Below the pieces are notes generated by a model. The model had not been told where the DNA came from, did no database searches, and worked only from the letters and a program-made list of their open reading frames with translations. DNA of 64,000 nucleotides from Prosthecobacter debontii (lineage in GTDB: Bacteria; Verrucomicrobiota; Verrucomicrobiia; Verrucomicrobiales; Akkermansiaceae): NCBI GenBank assembly GCA_945870855.1, contig CAMBTP010000001.1, positions 62,001-126,000 on the forward strand, read 5' to 3'. The translations under genes were made by a program, and so were the position numbers. This document shows positions 49,357-56,440 of this stretch, one piece after another (the stretch's first letter is position 1; each line of letters starts with the position of its first letter).

Positions 49357-49628
49357 GGGTTGACCGGAAACCATATCTCGAAGCGTGGCTGCGGCGCACG
49401 GGTCGTGAGCTTTCGGCAAGCGGGCGGCTTTCAGAAGCGGCTCTGATCCTTTCCAGAAATAAAGGCGGTGACACGGGCGAATGGGCGGAGAGGTTGAAAC
49501 GGATTCTCGTAAGAGAGGAAGATCCGGGTTTCGAACTTCTCACCGAAATCGACGCGATACTCACCCGGCCAGCGAGGCGCGACGTTACGGCTGCGCCCGG
49601 AAAAGACCTGTTTGAGAGCTGTGAATGA
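49353..49628 (+). CDS. Small hypothetical protein coupled to the secreted gene upstream
   Basis: 91 residues, basic and helical (RKPYLEAWLRRTGRELSASG, RLSEAALILSRNKGGDTGEW), no signal or membrane segment, not recognised. The ATG overlaps the preceding stop (ATGA), and codon use is like the neighbours, which supports it being real. Its last codons (LFESCE-stop) lie inside a dispersed repeat starting at 49614, so the original C terminus may have been replaced. Confidence 0.65.
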   Translation: MRVDRKPYLEAWLRRTGRELSASGRLSEAALILSRNKGGDTGEWAERLKRILVREEDPGFELLTEIDAILTRPARRDVTAAPGKDLFESCE

Positions 49629-49704
49629 AGAATCACAGCAGTCCAGAGCCTGCGGCGTACTCTATTTTGTTGTCACATTTTCGCGCACGGTTTTTGGCAA
49701 ATGG
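49614..49704 (+). repeat. Dispersed intergenic repeat 'SSPEPAA', copy 2
   Basis: Close to the reverse complement of 3744-3835. An open frame within it reads MKNHSSPEPAAYSILLSHFR, then ARFLANGEIPK-stop (49625-49723). Compared with copy 1, the first 19 codons differ at two residues only, one third-position change being silent. It overlaps the end of the 91-residue gene. Confidence 0.7.
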
Positions 49705-49796
49705 TGAAATTCCAAAGTAGTCGAGTTTTCACTGCCGAGCTTGATCGCCCTGCTGTTAGATAGAGGGAATGATTATTTTCGAAGGCTAATTCAGCG

Positions 49797-49815
49797 AGTA
49801 ACTTATTATGTTACT
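49797..49815. promoter_or_regulatory. AT-rich palindrome upstream of the duplicated membrane genes
   Basis: AGTAAC-TTATTAT-GTTACT, perfect 6-bp arms, in the AT-rich 280-bp gap (49629-49911) before the first zinc-ribbon gene. It is a plausible operator, but only one site is seen. The rest of the gap holds repeat copy 2 and nothing else recognisable. Confidence 0.35.
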
Positions 49816-49911
49816 TATTAAAAATTGCGGGCGAACAACTTTATCTTTATAACAATTCCCTTAAACCCTCAAACCGTCAGAATTTAAGATTTTTTTTCCA
49901 GAGACTCAATA

Positions 49912-50322
49912 ATGCATCGCGTATCATCTAAGGACGTTTTAATACGGTTCAGGCTCACATCCCTGATTTTTTTGCTCTTATTCCTTATGCTGCCGCTTAT
50001 TTTCGGCTCTCTTCTATTTGGTTTCTATACGAATGATACCGCATGGATGAAAAATGCAGGAATCTTCTCAGCAGCTTTCGTCGTTCTCAAGGTGCTTTCA
50101 TACATGATAGGGGCGCGTCTGAAATGCTCGCTGTGCATGGCTGCGCCTTTGGGGTACCTCGGCTATGCAAAGCACAGATCCGCGCAAACGCTTTGCGGTA
50201 GTCACAGGATGGCCGTCTCAACTTCGATTTTGTTCATGGGAAATTTCCGGTGCCCGTATTGCGCGGAAATGACAGGTATGCGTGTCCGGGATCGTAGCAA
50301 TCACAGGAATTTTTTTCTGTAG
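49912..50322 (+). CDS. Two-helix membrane protein with zinc-ribbon-like tail, paralogue A
   Basis: 136 residues. Two membrane helices, SLIFLLLFLMLPLIFGSLLF and FSAAFVVLKVLSYMIGA, are followed by a cytoplasmic Cys-rich part: LKCSLCMAAPLG, AQTLCGSHRM and FRCPYCAEMTGMRVR, giving CxxC plus CxxC, a likely zinc ribbon. Family not recognised. A paralogue with the same layout is 658 bp downstream. The region is more AT-rich than its neighbours. The role is unknown; it could be a small membrane-bound regulator. Confidence 0.75.
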   Translation: MHRVSSKDVLIRFRLTSLIFLLLFLMLPLIFGSLLFGFYTNDTAWMKNAGIFSAAFVVLKVLSYMIGARLKCSLCMAAPLGYLGYAKHRSAQTLCGSHRMAVSTSILFMGNFRCPYCAEMTGMRVRDRSNHRNFFL

Positions 50323-50569
50323 AATCACGGTGCAGTGGGATTGGCAGTTTTATCTTGGAGCGCAATCGGTCTTTTTTGTAACTGATTATCACTCGTTTTT
50401 CTTCTTTTCTCCCCGCCGTTTTAATCCTAAATAAATCCGTAATTCTTGAATCGGCCTTAAAAAGCCACCTGATTCGGCCCAAATGCTATTTCAGGAGCCT
50501 CCCGCCAAAAGCAAATTCCAAGCAGTCATCCTCACCACATCTCTCGCCCTCTTTTCCAGAAATTTATTC

Positions 50570-50977
50570 ATGCACAGCGTATCATCTCAAAGCGTTCTAA
50601 TACGATTCAAGATCACATCCCTGATCCTTTTGCTCTTGTTCCTTATGCTGCCGATTGTCATCGGCTCTCTTCTATATGGTTTCTATGCGCATGACATCGC
50701 ATGGCTGAAAAATGCAGGAATCTGCGCAGTAGCTTGCGTCTTTCTCAAGGTGCTTGCACTCATGCTGGGGGAGCGTCTGAAATGCTCGCTGTGCATGTCA
50801 GCGCCTTTGGGGAACCTTGGCCGCGCGAAGCACAGATCCGCGCAATCGTTTTGCGGCAGTTACAGGGTGGTCGTCTCAACTTCGATTTTGTTTAAGGGAA
50901 AATTCCGGTGCCCGTATTGCGGGGAAATGACGGGTATGCGTGTCCGGGAGCGCAGCGGTCACAGGAATTCACGGTAA
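50570..50977 (+). CDS. Two-helix membrane protein with zinc-ribbon-like tail, paralogue B
   Basis: 135 residues. The same order as paralogue A: SLILLLLFLMLPIVIGSLLY and VACVFLKVLALMLGE helices, then LKCSLCMSAPLG, AQSFCGSYRV and FRCPYCGEMTGMRVR. ATG 50570 aligns with the start of A; the longer frame to 50483 is not conserved in A. All cysteines and most structural residues are kept, so both copies are under selection or the duplication is recent. It ends 65 bp before the MoxR start. Confidence 0.75.
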   Translation: MHSVSSQSVLIRFKITSLILLLLFLMLPIVIGSLLYGFYAHDIAWLKNAGICAVACVFLKVLALMLGERLKCSLCMSAPLGNLGRAKHRSAQSFCGSYRVVVSTSILFKGKFRCPYCGEMTGMRVRERSGHRNSR

Positions 50978-51042
50978 ATTGCGGTGCAGTGGGATTGCCA
51001 GTTGCACACTGCGCGTTGAAAGGCAAAGTTTGCGTGCCAACA

Positions 51043-52026
51043 ATGACAACTGAAGAACTACAGGAAAAAATTGCCGAGAGCAGCGCATGGATCGGCGAGG
51101 TTAAGAACGAGATGGCGAAAGTCCTCGTGGGTCAGGAAGATCTCGTGGACAGGCTACTCGTGGGCTTACTCTGCAACGGTCATATCCTACTGGAAGGTGT
51201 TCCCGGCCTAGCCAAGACGCTGGCGGTGAAGGCACTATCAGGCTCGCTTTCCACTACCTTTGCGCGGTTCCAGTTCACGCCCGACCTTTTACCAGCCGAT
51301 CTGGTGGGGACGATGATCTACCACCCGCACGATGCCAGGTTTGAGCCGAAGCTCGGCCCGATTTTCAATAACCTGATCCTCGCCGATGAAATCAACCGCG
51401 CCCCGGCGAAAGTGCAGTCCGCTCTCCTAGAGGCGATGCAGGAGCGGCAGGTCACGCTGGGTGATCGCTCCTATCCGCTGCCAAAGCCTTTCCTCGTGCT
51501 CGCCACCCAGAACCCCATCGACCAAGAAGGCACCTACCAGCTTCCCGAGGCGCAGCTCGACCGTTTCCTACTGAAAGTGAACGTCGGCTATCCCACCAAA
51601 TCCGAGGAGCTGGAAATCCTCAACCGGATGGCGACCTCAGCTCCCGTTTATGAAACCAAGTGTAGAGCGACGCCGGAGCAGGTCGGTGCGTCCCGCGAAT
51701 TGGTGAACTCCATTTACATCGACGAGGCAATCCGCAAATACATCGTGGAACTAATCTATTCCACCCGTTTTCCGGCAAAGGTGGACGCACCTCTAAATAA
51801 CTGGGTGCGGGCCGGAGCTTCACCGCGCGGAACCATCAACCTCGCTCTGGCCGCCCGTGCCCGCGCGTTCATGCAGGGACGCGCGTTCGTGACTCCGCAG
51901 GATGTTAAGGATATGGCACTGGATGTTCTTCGTCACCGCATTCTCCTCACCTACGAAGCGGAGGCCGAGGGTATCACTACGGATACGATCATCCAGCGCA
52001 TCCTCGCGAAAGTCGTCGTGCCTTAA
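51043..52026 (+). CDS. MoxR family AAA+ ATPase
   Basis: 327 residues. Walker A GVPGLAKT, Walker B LILADEINRAPAKVQSALLEA, sensor 1 ATQNPIDQEGTYQLPEAQLDRF, and the lid segment VRAGASPRGTINLALAARAR are all standard. MoxR proteins work as chaperone-like ATPases with VWA partners. It heads a tight operon of DUF58, DUF4381 and Bat genes. ATG 51043 is used (MTTEELQEKIAESSAW); the longer frame to 50908 overlaps paralogue B. Confidence 0.95.
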   Translation: MTTEELQEKIAESSAWIGEVKNEMAKVLVGQEDLVDRLLVGLLCNGHILLEGVPGLAKTLAVKALSGSLSTTFARFQFTPDLLPADLVGTMIYHPHDARFEPKLGPIFNNLILADEINRAPAKVQSALLEAMQERQVTLGDRSYPLPKPFLVLATQNPIDQEGTYQLPEAQLDRFLLKVNVGYPTKSEELEILNRMATSAPVYETKCRATPEQVGASRELVNSIYIDEAIRKYIVELIYSTRFPAKVDAPLNNWVRAGASPRGTINLALAARARAFMQGRAFVTPQDVKDMALDVLRHRILLTYEAEAEGITTDTIIQRILAKVVVP

Positions 52027-52084
52027 ATTTCAAAATTCAATTTTCAAGGAAGAGGAAACTTTGGAATTAGAATTTTCTTTCAGC

Positions 52085-52975
52085 ATGACTGAGGAGGAAC
52101 AGATCGAGGAAATGATGGCACGGGTTCGCAAACTCGAGCTCAAGGCGCGGCGTCTTGTGCGGGAGTCGTTTTCCGGGGAATACCTTTCCTCCTTCCGCGG
52201 GCAGGGTCTCGATTTCGATGACTTCCGGCAATACCAACACGGAGATGAAGTGCGGTTTATCGACTGGAACGTGACCGCCCGCATGAACGAGCCGTTCGTG
52301 AGGAAATTCCGCGAGGAGAGGGAGCTTTCCGTGATCATTGCCGTGGATGTTTCTGGTTCGGCGGATTTCGGCAGCCAGCATCTGAGTAAACGCGAGCTAT
52401 CTGCGGAGATCGCGGCCGTGCTCGGTTTCAGTGCGCTGCAGAATGGCGATAAGGTGGGTCTTCTTATTTTTGCGGGAGAGCCGGTGATGTTCATCCCTCC
52501 CTCTAAAGGTAGCCGTCACCTCCTGCGCATGATCCGGGAAATCCTGATGGCAAAGCCTGCCAATCAGGGCACTTCTATCGAGGAGGCCTGTAATTTTCTC
52601 GTGAAATCGCTGAAGCGGAAGTCCCTCATTTTTATGGCCTCAGATTTCCATGCGGAGGTTCTCGACAAGCCGCTCGGTAAGCTCGCCCGCAAGCACGAAG
52701 TCGTCGCACTCCAGGTCAATGATCCGCTGGAGACCGATCTACCGAAAGCAGGACGCGTGGTGATGGTTGATCCGGAGACAGGCCTCGAGGCGCTCGTGAA
52801 TACCAGCAACCCGAATCTCAGAATGGGCTTCAGGAAGCTCACTACCCGGTATGCCGAGGGCGTGGCCTCCGTTTTCAAGAAACACGGGATCGATGCGGCG
52901 GCGCTGACTACCGACAAGGATACCTTGCCTGCGTTGCATTCACTACTCAAGCGCCGTGGCACGCGTAGGAGATAA
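52085..52975 (+). CDS. DUF58 domain protein (MoxR partner)
   Basis: 296 residues. The DUF58 signature DFDDFRQYQHGDEVRFIDWN, then VTARM, is complete. The VWA-like fold has DVSGSADFG (metal-site DxSxS) and FMASDFHAE. These proteins are always found with MoxR and are thought to bind metal-dependent partners in envelope stress responses. Start ATG 52085; the 58-bp gap after MoxR holds an AT-rich repeat related to the ones at 1426 and 3569. The DUF4381 gene follows by 6 bp. Confidence 0.93.
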   Translation: MTEEEQIEEMMARVRKLELKARRLVRESFSGEYLSSFRGQGLDFDDFRQYQHGDEVRFIDWNVTARMNEPFVRKFREERELSVIIAVDVSGSADFGSQHLSKRELSAEIAAVLGFSALQNGDKVGLLIFAGEPVMFIPPSKGSRHLLRMIREILMAKPANQGTSIEEACNFLVKSLKRKSLIFMASDFHAEVLDKPLGKLARKHEVVALQVNDPLETDLPKAGRVVMVDPETGLEALVNTSNPNLRMGFRKLTTRYAEGVASVFKKHGIDAAALTTDKDTLPALHSLLKRRGTRRR

Positions 52976-52981
52976 GAAACG

Positions 52982-53485
52982 ATGGAAAAAAATGGAAATA
53001 GCCTCGAACTCGCGGAGTCGCGCGACGCCATCGATCTGGTTCCAACATGGGATCCGCAGCTCTGGTGGGTTTTCGCAGGGATCGCCGTATTCGCGGCCAT
53101 CGTCATTTTCGTGGTGCTTTTGCTGAGGAGGAAACCTGTGGTCGATGCCTCGAAGGAAAAGCGCGAGGCTTATCTTGAGGCGAAAGCCGCTTTGTCCGGA
53201 GACGAAAGCACGGTGCCGGGTGAATCTGCGATCCATGTTTCCATGATCCTGCGGCGTTATCTTGCGAGGAGCATGAACGATCCTGCTCTTTTCGAGACAC
53301 ACGAAGAATTCATCGCCCGCCATGACGGTTTAAAAGACCTGCCGAATGATGTAAGATCTGCGGCCGAAGCGTTTTTCTCGAAACTTGCAGCGGACAAATA
53401 CGCGCCGGATGACCACGTAAGCATTGAATCGAACACGACCCATGCCGAGGGGGCTGCCTTACTGGAAAGGATACACAGCGCATGA
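52982..53485 (+). CDS. Single-helix membrane protein, DUF4381-like
   Basis: 167 residues. One central membrane helix (WWVFAGIAVFAAIVIFVVLLL) follows a short periplasmic start with PTWDPQLWW; the rest is helical and cytoplasmic (EAYLEAKAALSGDE, HVSMILRRYLARSMND, EEFIARHDGLKDLP). This order matches DUF4381 proteins of MoxR/Bat operons, which sit between DUF58 and BatA. The similarity is by layout and short patterns. It overlaps BatA by four bases (ATGA). Confidence 0.75.
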   Translation: MEKNGNSLELAESRDAIDLVPTWDPQLWWVFAGIAVFAAIVIFVVLLLRRKPVVDASKEKREAYLEAKAALSGDESTVPGESAIHVSMILRRYLARSMNDPALFETHEEFIARHDGLKDLPNDVRSAAEAFFSKLAADKYAPDDHVSIESNTTHAEGAALLERIHSA

Positions 53486-54495
53486 TTGAGGATTTCATCA
53501 CCCACTTCCGCTTCGCTCAGCCGAGCTGGCTCCTGCTGTTCATTCCCAGTCTCCTGCTGCTGCTGCTGCGGCGGGGTAGGGGAGCATCCGGGGCGGTGGT
53601 ATTCCCAAATCTCGGTGTGCTGCTTAGTCTGGGAAAAAGGGTCAACCGTCTCGCATGGAATGTCGGCGTGCCACTCGTATTCACTTCGCTTGTTTTCGCA
53701 ATCCTCGGAATGGCGCGGCCGGTTTGGCGGAACGAATACCAAAGCCGCTCCGCGAGCGGCATCGACATCGTGCTGGCCTTCGATGTTTCGCTTTCGATGG
53801 ACATCGATGATTTTCGTTTTGACGGTATGCCGATGAAACGCATCGACGCCGCTAAGCGGGTGGTGGACTCCTTCATCTCGCGCAGACCGGACGACAGGAT
53901 CGGGCTTGTGGCTTTCGCAGGCAGGCCGGTTTCCGTGAGCCCCATTACCCTAGATCATGACTGGCTGCGCCTCGGTCTGGACGGATTGCAGTTGAACCGC
54001 CAAGGTGTGGGGACGGTGGTGGAACAGGGCACGGCGATTGGTTCCGCGCTTTCTGCGGCGGCCACGCGGCTTGATAACCGCGACGCCAAGAGCAAGATCA
54101 TCGTGCTCATTACCGACGGCGCTAGCAACTCCGGCAAGATATCCCCGCTCGAAGCTGCGATGGAAATCAAGTTACTCGGCATCAAGACCTACACCGTGGC
54201 GATTGGGACGAAGGAGGGCAGGGTTTCTCGCGGCATCCAGTCCTTTCCGAGGCAGGAATTCGATCTCCCCACCCTTCGGAAAATAGCAACTGAGACGCGA
54301 GCCGAACACTTCTGGGCGCAAAGTTTGGAGGATCTTGAGAATAATTTCCGAACGATCGACAAGTTAGAAAAAACCGAATCTCGCAGCATGACGGTGACCG
54401 ATGATCGGGAGCTTTATGCGTGGTTTGTGGGAGTTTCCCTACTGGCAGGGCTCGGCTTTGCGGTGTATATTTCTTTGGGCAGGACAAGCGGCTGA
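53482..54495 (+). CDS. batA: BatA-like VWA membrane protein
   Basis: 337 residues. Two N-terminal membrane helices (PSWLLLFIPSLLLLLLRRG; NVGVPLVFTSLVFAILGMARP), a VWA domain (about 93-270) with the metal-site motifs DVSLSMD and LITDGASN, and a C-terminal helix (LYAWFVGVSLLAGLGFAVYI). BatA is the periplasmic-facing aerotolerance protein; Bat operons aid oxygen and stress tolerance in Bacteroides and Leptospira (family knowledge). BatB follows immediately (1-bp gap). Confidence 0.9.
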   Translation: MIEDFITHFRFAQPSWLLLFIPSLLLLLLRRGRGASGAVVFPNLGVLLSLGKRVNRLAWNVGVPLVFTSLVFAILGMARPVWRNEYQSRSASGIDIVLAFDVSLSMDIDDFRFDGMPMKRIDAAKRVVDSFISRRPDDRIGLVAFAGRPVSVSPITLDHDWLRLGLDGLQLNRQGVGTVVEQGTAIGSALSAAATRLDNRDAKSKIIVLITDGASNSGKISPLEAAMEIKLLGIKTYTVAIGTKEGRVSRGIQSFPRQEFDLPTLRKIATETRAEHFWAQSLEDLENNFRTIDKLEKTESRSMTVTDDRELYAWFVGVSLLAGLGFAVYISLGRTSG

Positions 54496-54496
54496 C

Positions 54497-56437
54497 ATGA
54501 ATCTCGAATATCCAGTATGGCTTTTGGTGTGGATCGCGGTGCCGATCCTAGCTGTTTGTGCCGTCATGGCGGGGCGTTTCAGTAAGCAACCTTGGCAAGC
54601 CTTTTCAGCGGAGAGACTGCGTGGAAAACTCATCAAACAAGATCACCCGCTACCTCGCTGGATGGCGCTGGGAATGATCCTCGCGGCGATCTTGGCGCTG
54701 GTTTTTGCGATGGCCCGTCCACAAGGGGATGCGGGAACCAAAACGGAAAAAACCACCGGGCGCAATATCATGATCGCTCTGGATCTTTCCCGCAGCATGC
54801 GTGTGCAGGACGTAAAACCGGATCGCCTCGCGCAGGCGAAAATCGTGATTTATGAGCTGCTCGAATCGATGAAGAGCGACCGCGTTGGCCTGATCGCTTT
54901 CGCCGGAACCCCTTTTCTCAGTGCTCCTCTTACCATCGACCATCCCGCTGTTCGCGAAACGGTGGAGCAGATCGACGAGCAGTGGATGCCGACGGGTGGA
55001 TCGGATATCGCGGCGGCGGTGCGGCTTGCCACGCAGGTGCTCAAGGAGACGGGACAGAAAAACAATGCACTGGTCATCATCAGCGATGGCGAGGAAAACG
55101 AGGGTGAACTTGATGCGATCATCGCCGATGCGGAAAGTTCCGGTGTGACAATCGTCGCCATCGGAGTGGGAACCGAGGATGGCGGTTTTGTTCCCCATCC
55201 GGATTTCCCCGGAGGTTTAGTCGATTCGGCCGGCAACCGCATCCTCAGCCGCTTGCAGCCCGATGTGCTGCGGAAACTTGCGAGCGAAACCGGTGGACGC
55301 TACGTCATCGCCGGACGCGGTGCGGATATCTCGGGCATGGTCCGCGCGGCAACCGAGGGTCTGGATGCCTTTGAGATGGAAGGGAGTGAAACTCGGATCG
55401 TGATCGAGTTTTTCCAATGGGCGTTGTTTCCCGCGATACTTTTCCTCTCCGCAGCCATCGTGGCGGGCACGCGTTGGCGTGGGCTGGCCGTTGCTGGCGC
55501 GGCGCTAATGATATTCTCCACACACGGGGAGGCGGATCTTGCCAAGGACGCGGGGCGCGCCTTTTCCGAGGAACGCTTCGATGAGGCGCGCGATGCCTAC
55601 CGTGCCCTGGCTGATGATAAGGTGATCGGGGATAAAGCCTCGCGATTCCGGCTTGGTGAAGGTCTTGCAGCATACGAGGCGCAGGATTACCGCGGTGCCC
55701 GCTCTGCCTTCAGCACAGCAATTCTCGCCGAGGATGAGAAGGTCGCTGGAGAAGGGCACGAGGGCATGGGTAAAACGCTTTTCCAGCTCGGCTGGATGGG
55801 GCTTTCCGGTAGCCGCTATCCTGTGGGCGAAGAAGTGCCTGACATGGAAAAATTCGACGAGCTAGTCCGCGAGCAACTCAAGCGCATGGAGGAATCAGAA
55901 CTTCCTGAATCCGGTGAATCCAATGAATTTATCCGCATCGATTCCATCATCCTGAACTGGGCAGACGCGATCCGGCATTACCGCTCAGCGCTGGTGAAAA
56001 ACCCAGATTCAGAAAGCGCCCGCCGAAATGAGGAACTGGCGATGGGTTACCTCGTCCGTTTGAAGGAGTTGCTTGAGGAGGAAAAAGAACAGACCGAAGG
56101 CGAGATCGCGCAGATGGAACAGGCGCAGCCTCAGCCCGGTAATGGGCCGGGGCAGGAAGGCGAGCCTGGCGAGGGTGAGGGCGATGGGGAACCGCAAGAG
56201 GACGGCGAAGGCCCCGAGGGGGAGGAACCCGATGACAAGGGTAAAGGCGGCGAAAACGATCCGGAGAAAGGCGACAAAGGTAAGGAACCCGATGAAAGCG
56301 ATTCCAAGGGCGAGGCAGATCCCAACGAAACTCCCGTGGAAAGAGCTCGTCGCAAACTTTCCGAAAATGCGGATCTCCAGAAAGGTCCACTCACCCCCGG
56401 CAGACGTGAATTTAGAAACCCGGACAAAGATTGGTAG
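54497..56437 (+). CDS. BatB-BatC fusion: VWA domain plus TPR and acidic tail
   Basis: 646 residues. Membrane helices near 1-25 and 57-75; VWA domain (about 90-290) with DLSRSMR and SDGEENEGELDA; a third helix (ALFPAILFLSAAIVAGT). After residue 340 begins a second signal-like segment and TPR-type helices (AGRAFSEERFDEARDAYRAL, YEAQDYRGARSAFSTAILAE), as in BatC. The last 110 residues are Glu/Gly/Pro/Lys-rich low complexity, ending TPGRREFRNPDKDW. In other phyla BatB and BatC are separate genes. Repetitive GEGEGDGEP-type sequence may vary in length. Confidence 0.9.
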   Translation: MNLEYPVWLLVWIAVPILAVCAVMAGRFSKQPWQAFSAERLRGKLIKQDHPLPRWMALGMILAAILALVFAMARPQGDAGTKTEKTTGRNIMIALDLSRSMRVQDVKPDRLAQAKIVIYELLESMKSDRVGLIAFAGTPFLSAPLTIDHPAVRETVEQIDEQWMPTGGSDIAAAVRLATQVLKETGQKNNALVIISDGEENEGELDAIIADAESSGVTIVAIGVGTEDGGFVPHPDFPGGLVDSAGNRILSRLQPDVLRKLASETGGRYVIAGRGADISGMVRAATEGLDAFEMEGSETRIVIEFFQWALFPAILFLSAAIVAGTRWRGLAVAGAALMIFSTHGEADLAKDAGRAFSEERFDEARDAYRALADDKVIGDKASRFRLGEGLAAYEAQDYRGARSAFSTAILAEDEKVAGEGHEGMGKTLFQLGWMGLSGSRYPVGEEVPDMEKFDELVREQLKRMEESELPESGESNEFIRIDSIILNWADAIRHYRSALVKNPDSESARRNEELAMGYLVRLKELLEEEKEQTEGEIAQMEQAQPQPGNGPGQEGEPGEGEGDGEPQEDGEGPEGEEPDDKGKGGENDPEKGDKGKEPDESDSKGEADPNETPVERARRKLSENADLQKGPLTPGRREFRNPDKDW

Positions 56438-56440
56438 AAT

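Larger units (their letters stand above)
49889..51006 (+). repeat. Tandem duplication, 658-bp period
   Basis: The unit from TTTTCCAGA before the first zinc-ribbon gene to GTGCAGTGGGATTGGCAGTT after it (50332-50351) recurs from about 50551 to 51006. Start codons are 658 bp apart. Gene, short upstream segment and downstream tail are all duplicated, with most gene sequence conserved. The inner interval (50352-50550) is not shared. The second copy's tail leads directly into the MoxR gene. Confidence 0.8.
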
